From: Colletes latitarsis
Lineage: Eukaryota; Arthropoda; Insecta; Hymenoptera; Colletidae
Direction: 5' to 3'
Length of the DNA stretch: 64,000 nt
Assembly: GCF_051014445.1 (NCBI RefSeq)
Contig: NW_027488388.1
Location: 62,001 to 126,000 of the forward strand
A program made the position numbers and the translations under genes. This document shows, piece by piece, positions 46,801 to 60,500 of the stretch. Below the pieces are notes generated by a model, which did no database searches, had not been told where the DNA came from, and saw only the letters and a program-made list of their open reading frames with translations. The number at the start of each line of letters is the position of its first letter. Position 1 is the first letter of the stretch.

Positions 46801-49800
46801 TTCTTCACATACTTGTTGAACGGATCCTGGGTTTTTTCTGGTTTGGATCACGTAGTAATGTGGTACCACACTGAAACAATCAATTAAACCTGGTCTTGAT
46901 AAATATTTTAGAGGATAACGCATGTTAGGTCTGGGTTACGTCTAGGATTTGCCCTCATCAGGCTCATACTTTCGCACACTTCACATACTCGCTTAACACA
47001 TCCTGGGTTATTTTCTGGTTTGGATCACATAGTAATGTGGTACCACACTGAAACAGTCGATTAAACCAGGCTTCGATCAATATTTTTGAGGATAACGCAT
47101 GTTAGGTCTAGGTTAGGCCTGGGATTTTCACTCATCAGACTCATACTTTCGCATTCTTCACATACTTGTTGAGCTGATCCTGGGTTTTTTCTGGTTTGGA
47201 TCACGTAGTAATGTGGTTCCACACTGAAACAGTCGATTAAACCTGGTTTCGATCAATATTTTTGAGGATGACGCATGTTATGTCTGGGATAGGTCTGGGA
47301 TTAGCCCTCATCAGACTCATACTTTCGCTTTCTTCATTTCTTGTTGAACGGATCCTAGGCTTTTTCTGGATTGCATCACGTAGTAATGTAGTACCACACT
47401 GAAACAGTCAATGAAACCTGGTTTCCATCAATATTTTAGAGGACAACACAAGTTAGGTCTAGGTAAGGCCTGAGATTTTCCCTAATCAGACTCATACATT
47501 CGCATTCTTCACATACTTGTTGAACGGATCCTGGGTTTTTTCTGGTTTGGATCACGTAGTAATGTGGTACCACACTGAAACATTCAATTAAACCTGGTTT
47601 CGATCAATATTTTAGAGGATCACGCAAGCTAGGTCTGGGATAGGTCTGGGATTAGCCCTCATCAGGCTCATTCTTTCGCATATTTCTCATACTTGATGGC
47701 TATATCCTGGGCTTTTTCCGGATTGCATCAGGTAGTAACGTAGTACCATACTGAAACAGTCCATTAAACCTGGTTTGGATCAATATTTTAGAGGATAACG
47801 CATGTTAGGTATAGGTTAGCCCTGGGATTTTCATCCATCAGACTCATACTTTCGCATTCTTCTTATACTTGTTGAACTGATCCTGGGTTTTTTCTGGTTT
47901 GGATCACGTAGTAATGTGGTACCACACTGAAACAGTCGATTAAACCTGGTTTCGATCAATATTTTAGAGGATAACGCAAGTTAGGTCTAGGTTAGGCCCG
48001 GGATTTTCACTCATCAGACTCATATTTCGCATTCTTCACATACTTGTTGAACGTATCCTGGGTTTTTTCTGGTTTTGATCACGTAGTAATGTGGGACCAC
48101 ACTGAATCAGTCAATTAAACCTGGTCTTGATAAATATTTTAGAGGATAACGCATGTTAGGTTTGGCTTAGGTCTAGGATTTGCCCCCAGCAGGCTCATAC
48201 TTTCGCATATTTCTCATACTTGATGGCTAGATCCTGGGCTTTTTCTGGATTGGATCACGTAGTAATGAAGTACAACACTGAAACAGTCAATTAAACCTGG
48301 TTTCCATCAATATTTTAGAGGACAGCGCATGTTAGGTCTAGGTTAGGCCTGGGATTTGCCCTGATCAGGGTCATACTTTCGCGGTCTTAACATACATGTT
48401 GACCTGATCGAGGGTTTTTTCTGCTTTGGATCACGTAGTAAAGTGGTACCACACTGAAACAGTCCATTAAACCTGGTTTGGATCAATATTTTAGAGGATA
48501 ACGCATGTTAGGTCTAGGTTAGGTCTGGGATTTTCGCTCATGAGACTCATACTTTCGCATTCTTCACATACTTGTTGAACGGATCCTGGGATTTTTCTGG
48601 TTTGGTTCATGTAGTAATGTGGTACCACACTGAAACATTCAATTAAACCTGGTCTTGATAAATATTTTAGAGGATAACGCATGTTAGGTTTGGCTTAGGT
48701 CTAGGATTTGCCCCCAGCAGGCTCATACTTTCGCATATTTCTCATACTTCATGGCTATATCCTGGGCTGTTTCTGGTTTGTATCACGTAGTAATGTGGTA
48801 CCACGCTGAAACAGTCAATTAAACCTGGTTTCGAGCAATATTTTAGAGGATAACGCAAGTTAGAATTGGCATAGGTCTGGGATTCGCCCTCATCAGGCTC
48901 ATACTTTCGCGTTTTTCACATACTTGTTGAACAGATCCTGGGTTTTTTCTGGTTTGTATCACGTAGTAGTCTGGTACCACACTGAAACAGTCCATTAAAG
49001 CTGGTTTGGATCAATTGTTTAGAGGATAACGCATGTTAGGTCTAGGTTAGCCCTGGGATTTTCACTCATCAGACTCATACTTTCGCATTCTTCTCATACT
49101 TGTTGAACTGATCCTGGGTTTTTTCTGGTTTGGATCACGTAGTAATTTGGTACCACACTGAAACAGTCGATTAAACCTGGTTTCGATCAATATCTTAGAG
49201 GATAACGCAAGTTAAGTCTGGGATTGGTCTGGGATTTGACCTCATCAGACTCATACTTTCGCACACCTCACATACTCGTTGAACAGATCCTGGGTTATTT
49301 TCTGGTTTGGATCACATAGTAATGTGGTACCACACTGAAACAGTCGATTAAACCTGGTTTCACTCAATATTTTAGAGGATAACGCATGTTAGGTCTAGGT
49401 CAGGCCTGGGATTTCCACTCATCAGACTCATACTTTCGCATTCTTCACATACTTGTTGAACGGATGCTGGGTTTTTTCTGGTTTGGATCACGTAGTATTG
49501 TGGGTCCACACTGAAACAATCAATTAAACCTGGTCTTGATAAATATTTTAGAGGATAACGCATGTTAGGTCTGGGATAGGTATGGGACTTGCCCTCATCA
49601 GACTCATACTTTCGCACACTTCACATACTCCTTAACAGATCCTGGGTTATTTTCCGGTTTGGATCACATAGTAATGTGGTACCACACTGAAACAGTCGAT
49701 TAAACCAGGTTTCGATCTATATTTTTGAGGATAACGCATGTTAGGTCTAGGTTAGGCCTGGGATTTTCACTCATCAGACTCATACTTTCGCATTCTTCAC

Positions 49801-49904
49801 ATACTTGTTGAACGGATCCTGGGTTTTTTCTGGTTTATATCACGTAGTAATGTGGTACCAAACTGAAACAGTCGATTAAACCAGGTTTCGATCAATATTT
49901 TTGA
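43810..49904 (+). repeat. Large array duplication, copy A (right of the insertion)
   Basis: This copy matches 57551-64000. The offset begins at 13741 bp (78 monomers), becomes 12860 near 44750-45700 (five monomers fewer in copy B), 13036 near 47270 (one more in B) and 14096 from about 47800 (six more in B). Rare shared variants include ATCATGTGCTTTTTC at the start, GGTATAGGTTAGCCC (47808/61904) and CATATTTCGCATTC (48021/62117). Confidence 0.88.
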
Positions 49905-51431
49905 GGATAACGCATGTTGGGTCTAGGTTGGGCCTGGGATTTTCACTCATCAGACTCATACTTTCGCATTCCTCACTTACTTGTTGAACGGATCCTGGGT
50001 TTTTTCTGGTTTATATCACGTAGTAATGTGGTACCACACTGAAACAGTCCATTAAACCTGGTTTGGATCAATATTTTAGAGGATAACGCATGTTAGGTCT
50101 AGGTTAGGCCTGGGATTTTCACTCATCAGTCTCATACATTCGCATTCCTCACATACTTGTTGAACGGATCCTGGGCTTTTCTGGTTTGTATCACGTAGTA
50201 ATGTGGTACCACACTGAAACAGTCCATTAAACCTGGTTTGGATCAATATTTTAGAGGATAACGCATGTTAGGTCTAGGTTAGCCCTGGGATTTTCACTCA
50301 TCAGACTCATACTTTCTCATTCTTCTTATACTTGTTGAACTGATCCTGGGTTTTTTCTGGTTTGGATCACGTAGTAATGTGGTGCCACACTGAAACAGTC
50401 GATTAAACCTGGTTTCGATCAATATTTTAGAGGATAACGCAAGTTAAGTCTGGGATTGGTCTGGGATTTGACCTCATCAGACTCATACTTTCGCACACTT
50501 CACATACTCGTTGAACAGATCCTGGGTTATTTTCTGGTTTGGATCACATAGTATTGTGGTACCACACTGAAGCAGTCGATTAAACCAGGTTTCGATCAAT
50601 ATTTTTGAGGATAACGCATGTTAGGTCTAGGTTAGGCCTGGGATTTTCACTCATCAGACTCATACTTCCGCATTCTTCACATACTTGTTGAACGGATCCT
50701 GGGTTTTTTCTGGTTTGGATGACGTAGTAATGTGGGTCCACACTGAAACAATCAATTAAACCTGGTCTTGATAAATATTTTAGAGGATAACGCATGTTAG
50801 GTCTGGGATAGGTCTGGGATTTGCCCTCATCAGACTCATACTTTCGCACACTTCACATACTCGTTGAACAGATCCTGGGTTATTTTCTGGTTTGGATCAC
50901 ATAGTAATGTGGTACCACACTGAAACAGTCGATTAAACCAGGTTTCGATCAATATTTTTCAGGATAACGCATGTTAGGTGTAGGTTAGGCCTGGGATTTT
51001 CACTCATCAGACTCATACTTTCGCATTCTTCACATACTTGTTGAACTGATCCTGGGTCTTTTCTGGTTTGGATCACGTAGTAATGTGGTACCACACTGAA
51101 ACAGTCGATTAAACCTGGTTTCGATCAATATTTTAGAGGATAACGCAAGTTAAGTCTGGGATTGGTCTGGGATTTGACCTCATCAGACTCATACTTTCGC
51201 ACACTTCACATACTCGTTGAACAGATCCTGGGTTATTTTCTGGTTTGGATCACATAGTAATGTGGTACCACACTGAAACAGTCGATTAAACCAGGTTTCG
51301 ATCATTATTTTTCAGGATAACGCATGTTAGGTCTAGGTTAGGCCTGGGATTTTCACTCATCAGACTCATACTTTCGCATTCTTCACATACTTGTTGAACG
51401 GATCCTGGGTTATTTTCTGGTTTGGATCACA

Positions 51432-54025
51432 TAGTAATGTGGTACCACACTGAAACAGTCGATTAAACCAGGTTTCGATCAATATTTGAGAGGATAACGC
51501 ATGTTAGGTCTAGGTTAGCCCTGGGATTTTCACTCATCAGACTCATACTTTCGCATTCTTCTTATACTTGTTGAACTGATCCTGGGTTTTTTCTGGTTTG
51601 GATCACGTAGTAATGTGGTACCACACTGAAACAGTCGATTAAACCTGGTTTCGATCAATATTTTAGTGGATAACGCAAGTTAGGTCTAGGTTAGGCCTGG
51701 GATTTGCCCTCATCAGGGTCATACTTTCGCAGTTTTAACATACATGTTGACCTGATCGAGGGTTTTTTCTGCTTTGGATCACGTAGTAAAGTGGTACCAC
51801 ACTGAAACATTCAATTAATCCTGGTCCTGATAAATATTTTAGAGGATAACGCATGTTAGGTTCAGGTTAGGTCTAGGATTTGCCCTCATCAGGCTCACAG
51901 TTTCGCGTTTTTCACATACCTGTCGAACAGATCCTGGGTTTTTTGTGGTTTGGATCACGTAGTAATGTGGTACCACACTGAAACAGTCAATTAAACCTGG
52001 TCTTGATAAATATTTTAGAGTATAACGCATGTTAGGTCTGGGTCAGGTCTAGAATTTGCCCTCATCATGCTCATACTTTCGCATCTTTCTCATACATCAT
52101 GGCTAGATCCGGGGCTATTTCTGGATTGTATGACGTAGTAATGTGGCACCACGCTGAAACAGCGAATTAAACCTGGTTTCGATCAATATTTTAGAGGATA
52201 ACGCAAGTTAGGTCTAGGTTAGGCCTGGGATTTGCCCTCATCAGGGTCATACTTTCGCAGTTTTAACATACATGTTGACCTGATCGAGGGTTTTTTCTGC
52301 TTTGGATCACGTAGTAAAGTGGTACCACACTGAAACAGTCAATTAAACCTGGTCTTGATAAATATTTTAGAGAATAATTCATGTTAGGTCTAGGTTAGGT
52401 CTGGGATTTGCTCTCATCAGGCTCATTCTTTCGCATATTTCTCATACTTGATGGCGAGATCCTGGGCTGTTTCTGGATTGTATGACGTAGTAATGTGGTA
52501 CCACGCTGAAACAGCGGATTAAACCTGGTTTCGATCAATATTTTAGAGGATAACGCAAGTTAGGTCTAGGTTAGGCCTGGGATTTGCCCTCATCAGGGTC
52601 ATACTTTCGCAGTTTTAACATACATGTTGACCTGATCGAGGGTTTTTTCTCCTTTGGATCACGTAGTAAAGTGGTACCACACTGAAACATTCAATTAAAC
52701 CTGGTCTTGATAAATATTTTAGAGGATAACGCAAGTTAGGTTTGGGTTAGGTCTAGGATTTGCCCTCATCAGGCTCACAGTTTCGCGTTTTTCACATACT
52801 TGTCGAACAGATCCTGGGTTGTTTGTGGTTTGGATCACGTAGTAATGTGGTACCACACTGAAACAGTCGATTAAACCTGGTTTCGATCAATATTTTAGAG
52901 GATAACGCAAGTTAAGTCAGGGATTGGTCTGGGATTTGACCTCATCAGACTCATACTTTCGCACACTTCACATACTCGTTGAACAGATCCTGGGTTACTT
53001 TCTGGTTTGGATCACATAGTAACGTGGTACCACACTGAAACTGTCGATTTAACCTGGTTTCTATCAATATTTTTGAGGATAACGGATGTTAGGTTTAGGT
53101 TAGGCCTGGGATTTTCACTCATCAGACTCATACTTTCGCATTCTTCACATACTTGTAGAACGGATCCTGGGTTTTTTCTGGTTTGGATCCCGTAGTAGTG
53201 TGGTACCACACTGAAACAGTCCATTAAACCAGGCTTCGCTCAATATTTTAGAGGATAACGCATGTTAGGTCTAGGTCAGGCCTGGGATTTTCACTCATCA
53301 GACTCATACTTTCGCATTCTTCACATACTTGTTGAACAGATCCTGGGTTATTTTCTGGTTTGGATCACATTGTAATGTGGTACCACATTGAAACTGTCGA
53401 TTAAACCAGGTTTCGATCAGTATTTTTGAGGATAACGCATGTTAGGTCTAGGTTAGGCCTGGGATTTTCACTCATCAGACTCATACTTTCGCATTCTACA
53501 CATACTTGGTGAACGGATCCTGGGTTTTTTCTGGTTTGGATCACGTTGTAGTGTGGGACCACACTGAAACAATCAATTAAACCTGGTCTTGATAAATATT
53601 TTAGAGGATAACGCCTGTTAGGTTTGGGTTAGGTCTAGGATTTGCCCTCAGCAGGCTCATACTTTCGCATATCTCTCATACTTCATGGCTAGATCCTGGG
53701 CTGTTTCTGGATTGTATCACGTAGTAATGTGGTACCACGCTGACACAGTCAATTAAACCTGGTTTCGATCAATATTTTAGAGGATAACGCAAGTTAGGTC
53801 TGGCATTGGTCTGGGATTCGCCCTCATCAGGCTCATACTTTCGCGTTTTTCACATACTTGTTGAACAGATCCTGGGTTTTTTCTGGTTTGTATCACGTAG
53901 TAGTGTGGTACCACACTGAAACAGTACATTAAACCTGGTTTGGATCAATATTTTAGAGGACAACGCATGTTAGGTCTAGGTTAGCCCTGGGATTTTCACT
54001 AATCAGACTCATACTTTCGCATTCT
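51432..54025 (+). repeat. 2819-bp tandem duplication, copy 1
   Basis: About 2594 bp are repeated at 54251-56844 at an offset of 2819 bp (16 monomers). By eye the copies look identical, including private variants such as ATTAATCCTGGTCCTG, GATCCGGGGC and TTGTTTGTGG. The left edge is at ATAGTAATG (51432) against GTAGTAATG in the other copy. The right edge is at TTCTTCAC against TTCTTCTC. Confidence 0.9.
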
Positions 54026-54250
54026 TCACATACTTGTTGAACGGATCCTGGGTTATTTTCTGGTTTGGATCACATAGTAATGTGGTACCACACTGAAACA
54101 GTCGATTAAACCAGGTTTCGATCAATATTTGAGAGGATAACGCATGTTAGGTCTAGGTTAGCCCTGGGATTTTCACTCATCAGACTCATACTTTCGCATT
54201 CTTCTTATACTTGTTGAACTGATCCTGGGTTTTTTCTGGTTTGGATCACG

Positions 54251-56844
54251 TAGTAATGTGGTACCACACTGAAACAGTCGATTAAACCAGGTTTCGATCA
54301 ATATTTGAGAGGATAACGCATGTTAGGTCTAGGTTAGCCCTGGGATTTTCACTCATCAGACTCATACTTTCGCATTCTTCTTATACTTGTTGAACTGATC
54401 CTGGGTTTTTTCTGGTTTGGATCACGTAGTAATGTGGTACCACACTGAAACAGTCGATTAAACCTGGTTTCGATCAATATTTTAGTGGATAACGCAAGTT
54501 AGGTCTAGGTTAGGCCTGGGATTTGCCCTCATCAGGGTCATACTTTCGCAGTTTTAACATACATGTTGACCTGATCGAGGGTTTTTTCTGCTTTGGATCA
54601 CGTAGTAAAGTGGTACCACACTGAAACATTCAATTAATCCTGGTCCTGATAAATATTTTAGAGGATAACGCATGTTAGGTTCAGGTTAGGTCTAGGATTT
54701 GCCCTCATCAGGCTCACAGTTTCGCGTTTTTCACATACCTGTCGAACAGATCCTGGGTTTTTTGTGGTTTGGATCACGTAGTAATGTGGTACCACACTGA
54801 AACAGTCAATTAAACCTGGTCTTGATAAATATTTTAGAGTATAACGCATGTTAGGTCTGGGTCAGGTCTAGAATTTGCCCTCATCATGCTCATACTTTCG
54901 CATCTTTCTCATACATCATGGCTAGATCCGGGGCTATTTCTGGATTGTATGACGTAGTAATGTGGCACCACGCTGAAACAGCGAATTAAACCTGGTTTCG
55001 ATCAATATTTTAGAGGATAACGCAAGTTAGGTCTAGGTTAGGCCTGGGATTTGCCCTCATCAGGGTCATACTTTCGCAGTTTTAACATACATGTTGACCT
55101 GATCGAGGGTTTTTTCTGCTTTGGATCACGTAGTAAAGTGGTACCACACTGAAACAGTCAATTAAACCTGGTCTTGATAAATATTTTAGAGAATAATTCA
55201 TGTTAGGTCTAGGTTAGGTCTGGGATTTGCTCTCATCAGGCTCATTCTTTCGCATATTTCTCATACTTGATGGCGAGATCCTGGGCTGTTTCTGGATTGT
55301 ATGACGTAGTAATGTGGTACCACGCTGAAACAGCGGATTAAACCTGGTTTCGATCAATATTTTAGAGGATAACGCAAGTTAGGTCTAGGTTAGGCCTGGG
55401 ATTTGCCCTCATCAGGGTCATACTTTCGCAGTTTTAACATACATGTTGACCTGATCGAGGGTTTTTTCTCCTTTGGATCACGTAGTAAAGTGGTACCACA
55501 CTGAAACATTCAATTAAACCTGGTCTTGATAAATATTTTAGAGGATAACGCAAGTTAGGTTTGGGTTAGGTCTAGGATTTGCCCTCATCAGGCTCACAGT
55601 TTCGCGTTTTTCACATACTTGTCGAACAGATCCTGGGTTGTTTGTGGTTTGGATCACGTAGTAATGTGGTACCACACTGAAACAGTCGATTAAACCTGGT
55701 TTCGATCAATATTTTAGAGGATAACGCAAGTTAAGTCAGGGATTGGTCTGGGATTTGACCTCATCAGACTCATACTTTCGCACACTTCACATACTCGTTG
55801 AACAGATCCTGGGTTACTTTCTGGTTTGGATCACATAGTAACGTGGTACCACACTGAAACTGTCGATTTAACCTGGTTTCTATCAATATTTTTGAGGATA
55901 ACGGATGTTAGGTTTAGGTTAGGCCTGGGATTTTCACTCATCAGACTCATACTTTCGCATTCTTCACATACTTGTAGAACGGATCCTGGGTTTTTTCTGG
56001 TTTGGATCCCGTAGTAGTGTGGTACCACACTGAAACAGTCCATTAAACCAGGCTTCGCTCAATATTTTAGAGGATAACGCATGTTAGGTCTAGGTCAGGC
56101 CTGGGATTTTCACTCATCAGACTCATACTTTCGCATTCTTCACATACTTGTTGAACAGATCCTGGGTTATTTTCTGGTTTGGATCACATTGTAATGTGGT
56201 ACCACATTGAAACTGTCGATTAAACCAGGTTTCGATCAGTATTTTTGAGGATAACGCATGTTAGGTCTAGGTTAGGCCTGGGATTTTCACTCATCAGACT
56301 CATACTTTCGCATTCTACACATACTTGGTGAACGGATCCTGGGTTTTTTCTGGTTTGGATCACGTTGTAGTGTGGGACCACACTGAAACAATCAATTAAA
56401 CCTGGTCTTGATAAATATTTTAGAGGATAACGCCTGTTAGGTTTGGGTTAGGTCTAGGATTTGCCCTCAGCAGGCTCATACTTTCGCATATCTCTCATAC
56501 TTCATGGCTAGATCCTGGGCTGTTTCTGGATTGTATCACGTAGTAATGTGGTACCACGCTGACACAGTCAATTAAACCTGGTTTCGATCAATATTTTAGA
56601 GGATAACGCAAGTTAGGTCTGGCATTGGTCTGGGATTCGCCCTCATCAGGCTCATACTTTCGCGTTTTTCACATACTTGTTGAACAGATCCTGGGTTTTT
56701 TCTGGTTTGTATCACGTAGTAGTGTGGTACCACACTGAAACAGTACATTAAACCTGGTTTGGATCAATATTTTAGAGGACAACGCATGTTAGGTCTAGGT
56801 TAGCCCTGGGATTTTCACTAATCAGACTCATACTTTCGCATTCT
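54251..56844 (+). repeat. 2819-bp tandem duplication, copy 2
   Basis: This is the second copy of 51432-54025. Between the copies, about 54026-54250 repeats the GAGAGGATAACG-type monomer also found at 51480, marking the crossover region. The near-perfect identity makes this one of the youngest rearrangements in the array. A mis-assembly could also produce it. Confidence 0.9.
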
Positions 56845-57550
56845 TCTCATACTTGTTGAACTGATCCTGGGTTTTTTCTGGTTTGGATCACGTAGTAATG
56901 TGGTACCACACTGAAACAGTCGATTAAACCTGGTTTCGATCAATATTTTAGACGATAACGCAAGTTAAGTCAGGGATAGGTCTGGGATTTGACCTCATCA
57001 GACTCATACTTTCGCACACTGCACATACTCGTTGAACAGATCCTGGGTTACTTTCTGGTTTGGATCACATAGTAACGTGGTACCACACTGAAACAGTCGA
57101 TTAAACCAGGTTTCGATCAATATTTTTGAGGATAACGCATGTTAGGTCTAGGTTAGCCCTGGGATTTTCACTCATCAGACTCATACTTTCGCATTCTTCT
57201 CATACTTGTTGAACTGATCCTGGGGTTTTTCTGGTTTGTATCACGTAGCAATGTGGTACCACACTGAAACAGACGATTAAACCTGGTTTCGATCAATATC
57301 TTAGAGGATAACGAAAGTTAAGTCTGGGATTGGTCTGGGATTTGACCTCATCAGGCTCATACTTTCGCGTTTTTCACATACTTGTTGAACAGATCCTGGG
57401 TTTTTTCTGGTTTGGATCCCGTAGTAGTGTGGTACCACACTGAAACAGTCCATCAAACCTGGTTTCGCTCAATATTTTAGAGGATAACGCATGTTAGGTC
57501 TAGGTTAGGTCTGGGATTTGCTCTCATTAGGCTCATTCTTTCGCATATTT

Positions 57551-57555
57551 CTCAT
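57551..57555 (+). other. Unoccupied paralogous integration site (single CTCAT)
   Basis: The sequence to the left (57312-57550) matches the left flank of the retrotransposon, and the sequence to the right (57556 onward) matches its right flank. The retrotransposon is absent and CTCAT is present once. It is therefore a paralogous pre-integration site. Confidence 0.92.
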
Positions 57556-60500
57556 ACTTGATGGCTAGATCATGTGCTTTTTCTGGATTGCATCACGTAG
57601 TACTGTAGTACCACACTGAAACAGTCAATGAAACCTGGTTTCCATCAAGATTTTAGAGGACAACGCAAGTTAGGTCTAGGTAAGGCCTGAGATTTTCACT
57701 GATCAGACTCATACTTTCGCCTTCTTCACATACTTGTTGAACGGATCCTGGGTTTTTTCAGGTTTGGAACACGTAGTAATGTGGTACCACACTGAAACAT
57801 TCAATTAAACCTGGTCTTGATATAAATTTTAGAGGATAACGCATGTTAGGTCTGGGTTAGGTCTAGGATTTGCACTCATCAGGCTCATACTTTCGCATAT
57901 TTCTCATACTTCATGGCTAGATCCTGGGCTATTTCTGGATTGGATCACGTAGTAAAGTGGTACCACACTGAAACATTCAATGCAACCTGGTCTTGATAAA
58001 TATTTTAGAGGATAACGCATGTTAGGTCAAGGTTAGGTCTAAGATTTGCCCTCATCAGGCTCACAGTTTCGCGTTTTTCACATACTTGTCGAACAGATCC
58101 TGGGTTTTTTCTGGTTTGGATCACGTAGTAATGTGGGTCCACACTGAAACAATCAATTAAACCTGGTCTTGATAAATATTTTAGAGGATAACGCATGTTA
58201 GGTCTGGGATAGGTCTGGGATTTGCCCTCATCAGACTCATACTTTCGCACACTTCGCATACTCGTTGGACAGATCCTGCGTTATTTTCTGGTTTGGATCA
58301 CATAGTAATGTGGTACCACACTGAAACATTCAATTAAACCTGGTCTTCATAAATATTTTAGAGGATAACGCATGTTAGGTCTGTGTTAGGTCTAGGATTT
58401 GCCCTCATCAGGCTCATACTTTCGCATATTTCTCATGCTTCATGGCTAGATCCTGGGCTTTTTCTGGATTGGATCACGTAGTAAAGTGGTACCACACTGA
58501 AACAGTCCATTAAACCTGGTTTCGCTCAAATTTTTAGAGGATAACGCATGTTAGGTCTAGGTTAGGTCTGGGATTTGCTCTCATCAGGCTCATACTTTCG
58601 CACACTTCACATACTTGTTGAACGGATCCTGGGTTTTTTCTGGTTTGGATCACGTAGTAGTGTGGTACCACACTGAAACAGTCCATTAAACCTGGTTTCG
58701 CTCAATATTTTAGTGGATAACGCATGTTAGGTCTAGGTCAGTCCTGGGATTTTCACTCATCAGACTCATACTTTCGCATTCTTCACATACTTGTTGAACG
58801 GATCCTGGGCTTTTTCTGGTTTGGATCACGTAGTAATGTGGGTCCACACTGAAACAATCAATCAAACCTGGTCTTGATAAATATTTTAGAGGATAACGCA
58901 TGTTTGGTCAGGGATAGGTCTGGGATTTGCCCTCATCAGACTCATACTTTCGCACACTTCACATACTCGTTGAACGGATCCTGCGTTATTTTCTGGTTTG
59001 GATCACATAGTAATGTGGTACCACACTGAAACATTCAATTAAACCTGGTCTTGATAAATATTTTAGAGGATAACGCATGTTAGGTCTGGGTTAGGTCTAG
59101 GATTTGCCCTCATCAGGCTCATACTTTCGCATATTTCTCATACTTCATGGCTAGATTCCTGGGCTATTTCTGGATAGGATCACGTAGTATAGTGGTACCA
59201 CACTGAAACATTCAATGAAACCTGGTCTGGATAAATATTTCAGAGGACAACGCATCTTAGGTCTGGGTTAGGTCTAAGATTTGCCCTCATCAGGCTCACA
59301 GTCTCGCGTTTTTCACATACTTGTTGAACAGATCCTGGGTTTTTTCTGGTTTGGATCACGTAGTAATGTGGTACCACACTAAAACAGTCAATTAAACCTG
59401 GTTTCGATCAATATTTTAGAGGATCACGCAAGCTAGGTCTGGGATAGGTCTGAGATTAGCCCTCATCAGGCTCATTCTTTCGCATATTTCTCATACTTGA
59501 TGGCTATATCCTGGGCTTTTTCTGGATTGCATCACGTAGTAACGTAGTACCACACTGAAACAGTCAATGAAGCCTGGTTTCCATCAATATTTTAGAGGAC
59601 AACGCAAGCTAGGTCTAGGTAAGGCCTGAGATTTTCACTGATCAGACTCATACATTCGCATTCTTCACATACTTGTTGAACGGATCCTGGGTTTTTTCTG
59701 GTTTGGATCACGTAGTAATGTGGTACCACACTGAAACATTCAATTAAACCTGGTCTTGATAAATATTTTAGAGGATAACGCATGTTAGGTCTGGGTTACG
59801 TCTAGGATTTGCCCTCATCAGGCTCATACTTTCGCACACTTCACATACTCGCTTAACACATCCTGGGTTATTTTCTGGTTTGGATCACATAGTAATGTGG
59901 TACCACACTGAAACAGTCGATTAAACCAGGTTTCGATCAATATTTTTGAGGATAACGCATGTTAGGTCTAGGTTAGGCCTGGGATTTTCACTCATCAGAC
60001 TCATACTTTCGCATTCTTCACATACTTGTTGAACTGATCCTGGGTTTTTTCTGGTTTGGATCACGTAGTAATGTGGTTCCACACTGAAACAGTCGGTTAA
60101 ACCTGGTTTCGATCAATATTTTAGTGGATAACGCATGTTAGGTCTGGGATAGGTCTGGGATTAGCCCTCATCAGACTCATACTTTCGCACACTTCACATA
60201 CTCGTTGACGAGATCCTGGGTTTTTTTCTTGTTTGGATCACGCAGTAATGTGGTACCACACTGAAACAGTCGATTAAACCTGGTTTCGATCAATATTTTT
60301 GAGGATGACGCATGTTATGTCTGGGATAGGTCTGGGATTAGCCCTCATCAGGCTCATTCTTTCGCATATTTCTCATACTTGATGGCTATATCCTGGGCTT
60401 TTTCCGGATTGCATCACGTAGTAACGTAGTACCATACTGAAACAGTCAATGAAACCTGGTTTCCATCAATATTTTAGAGGACAACGCAAGTTAGGTCTAG

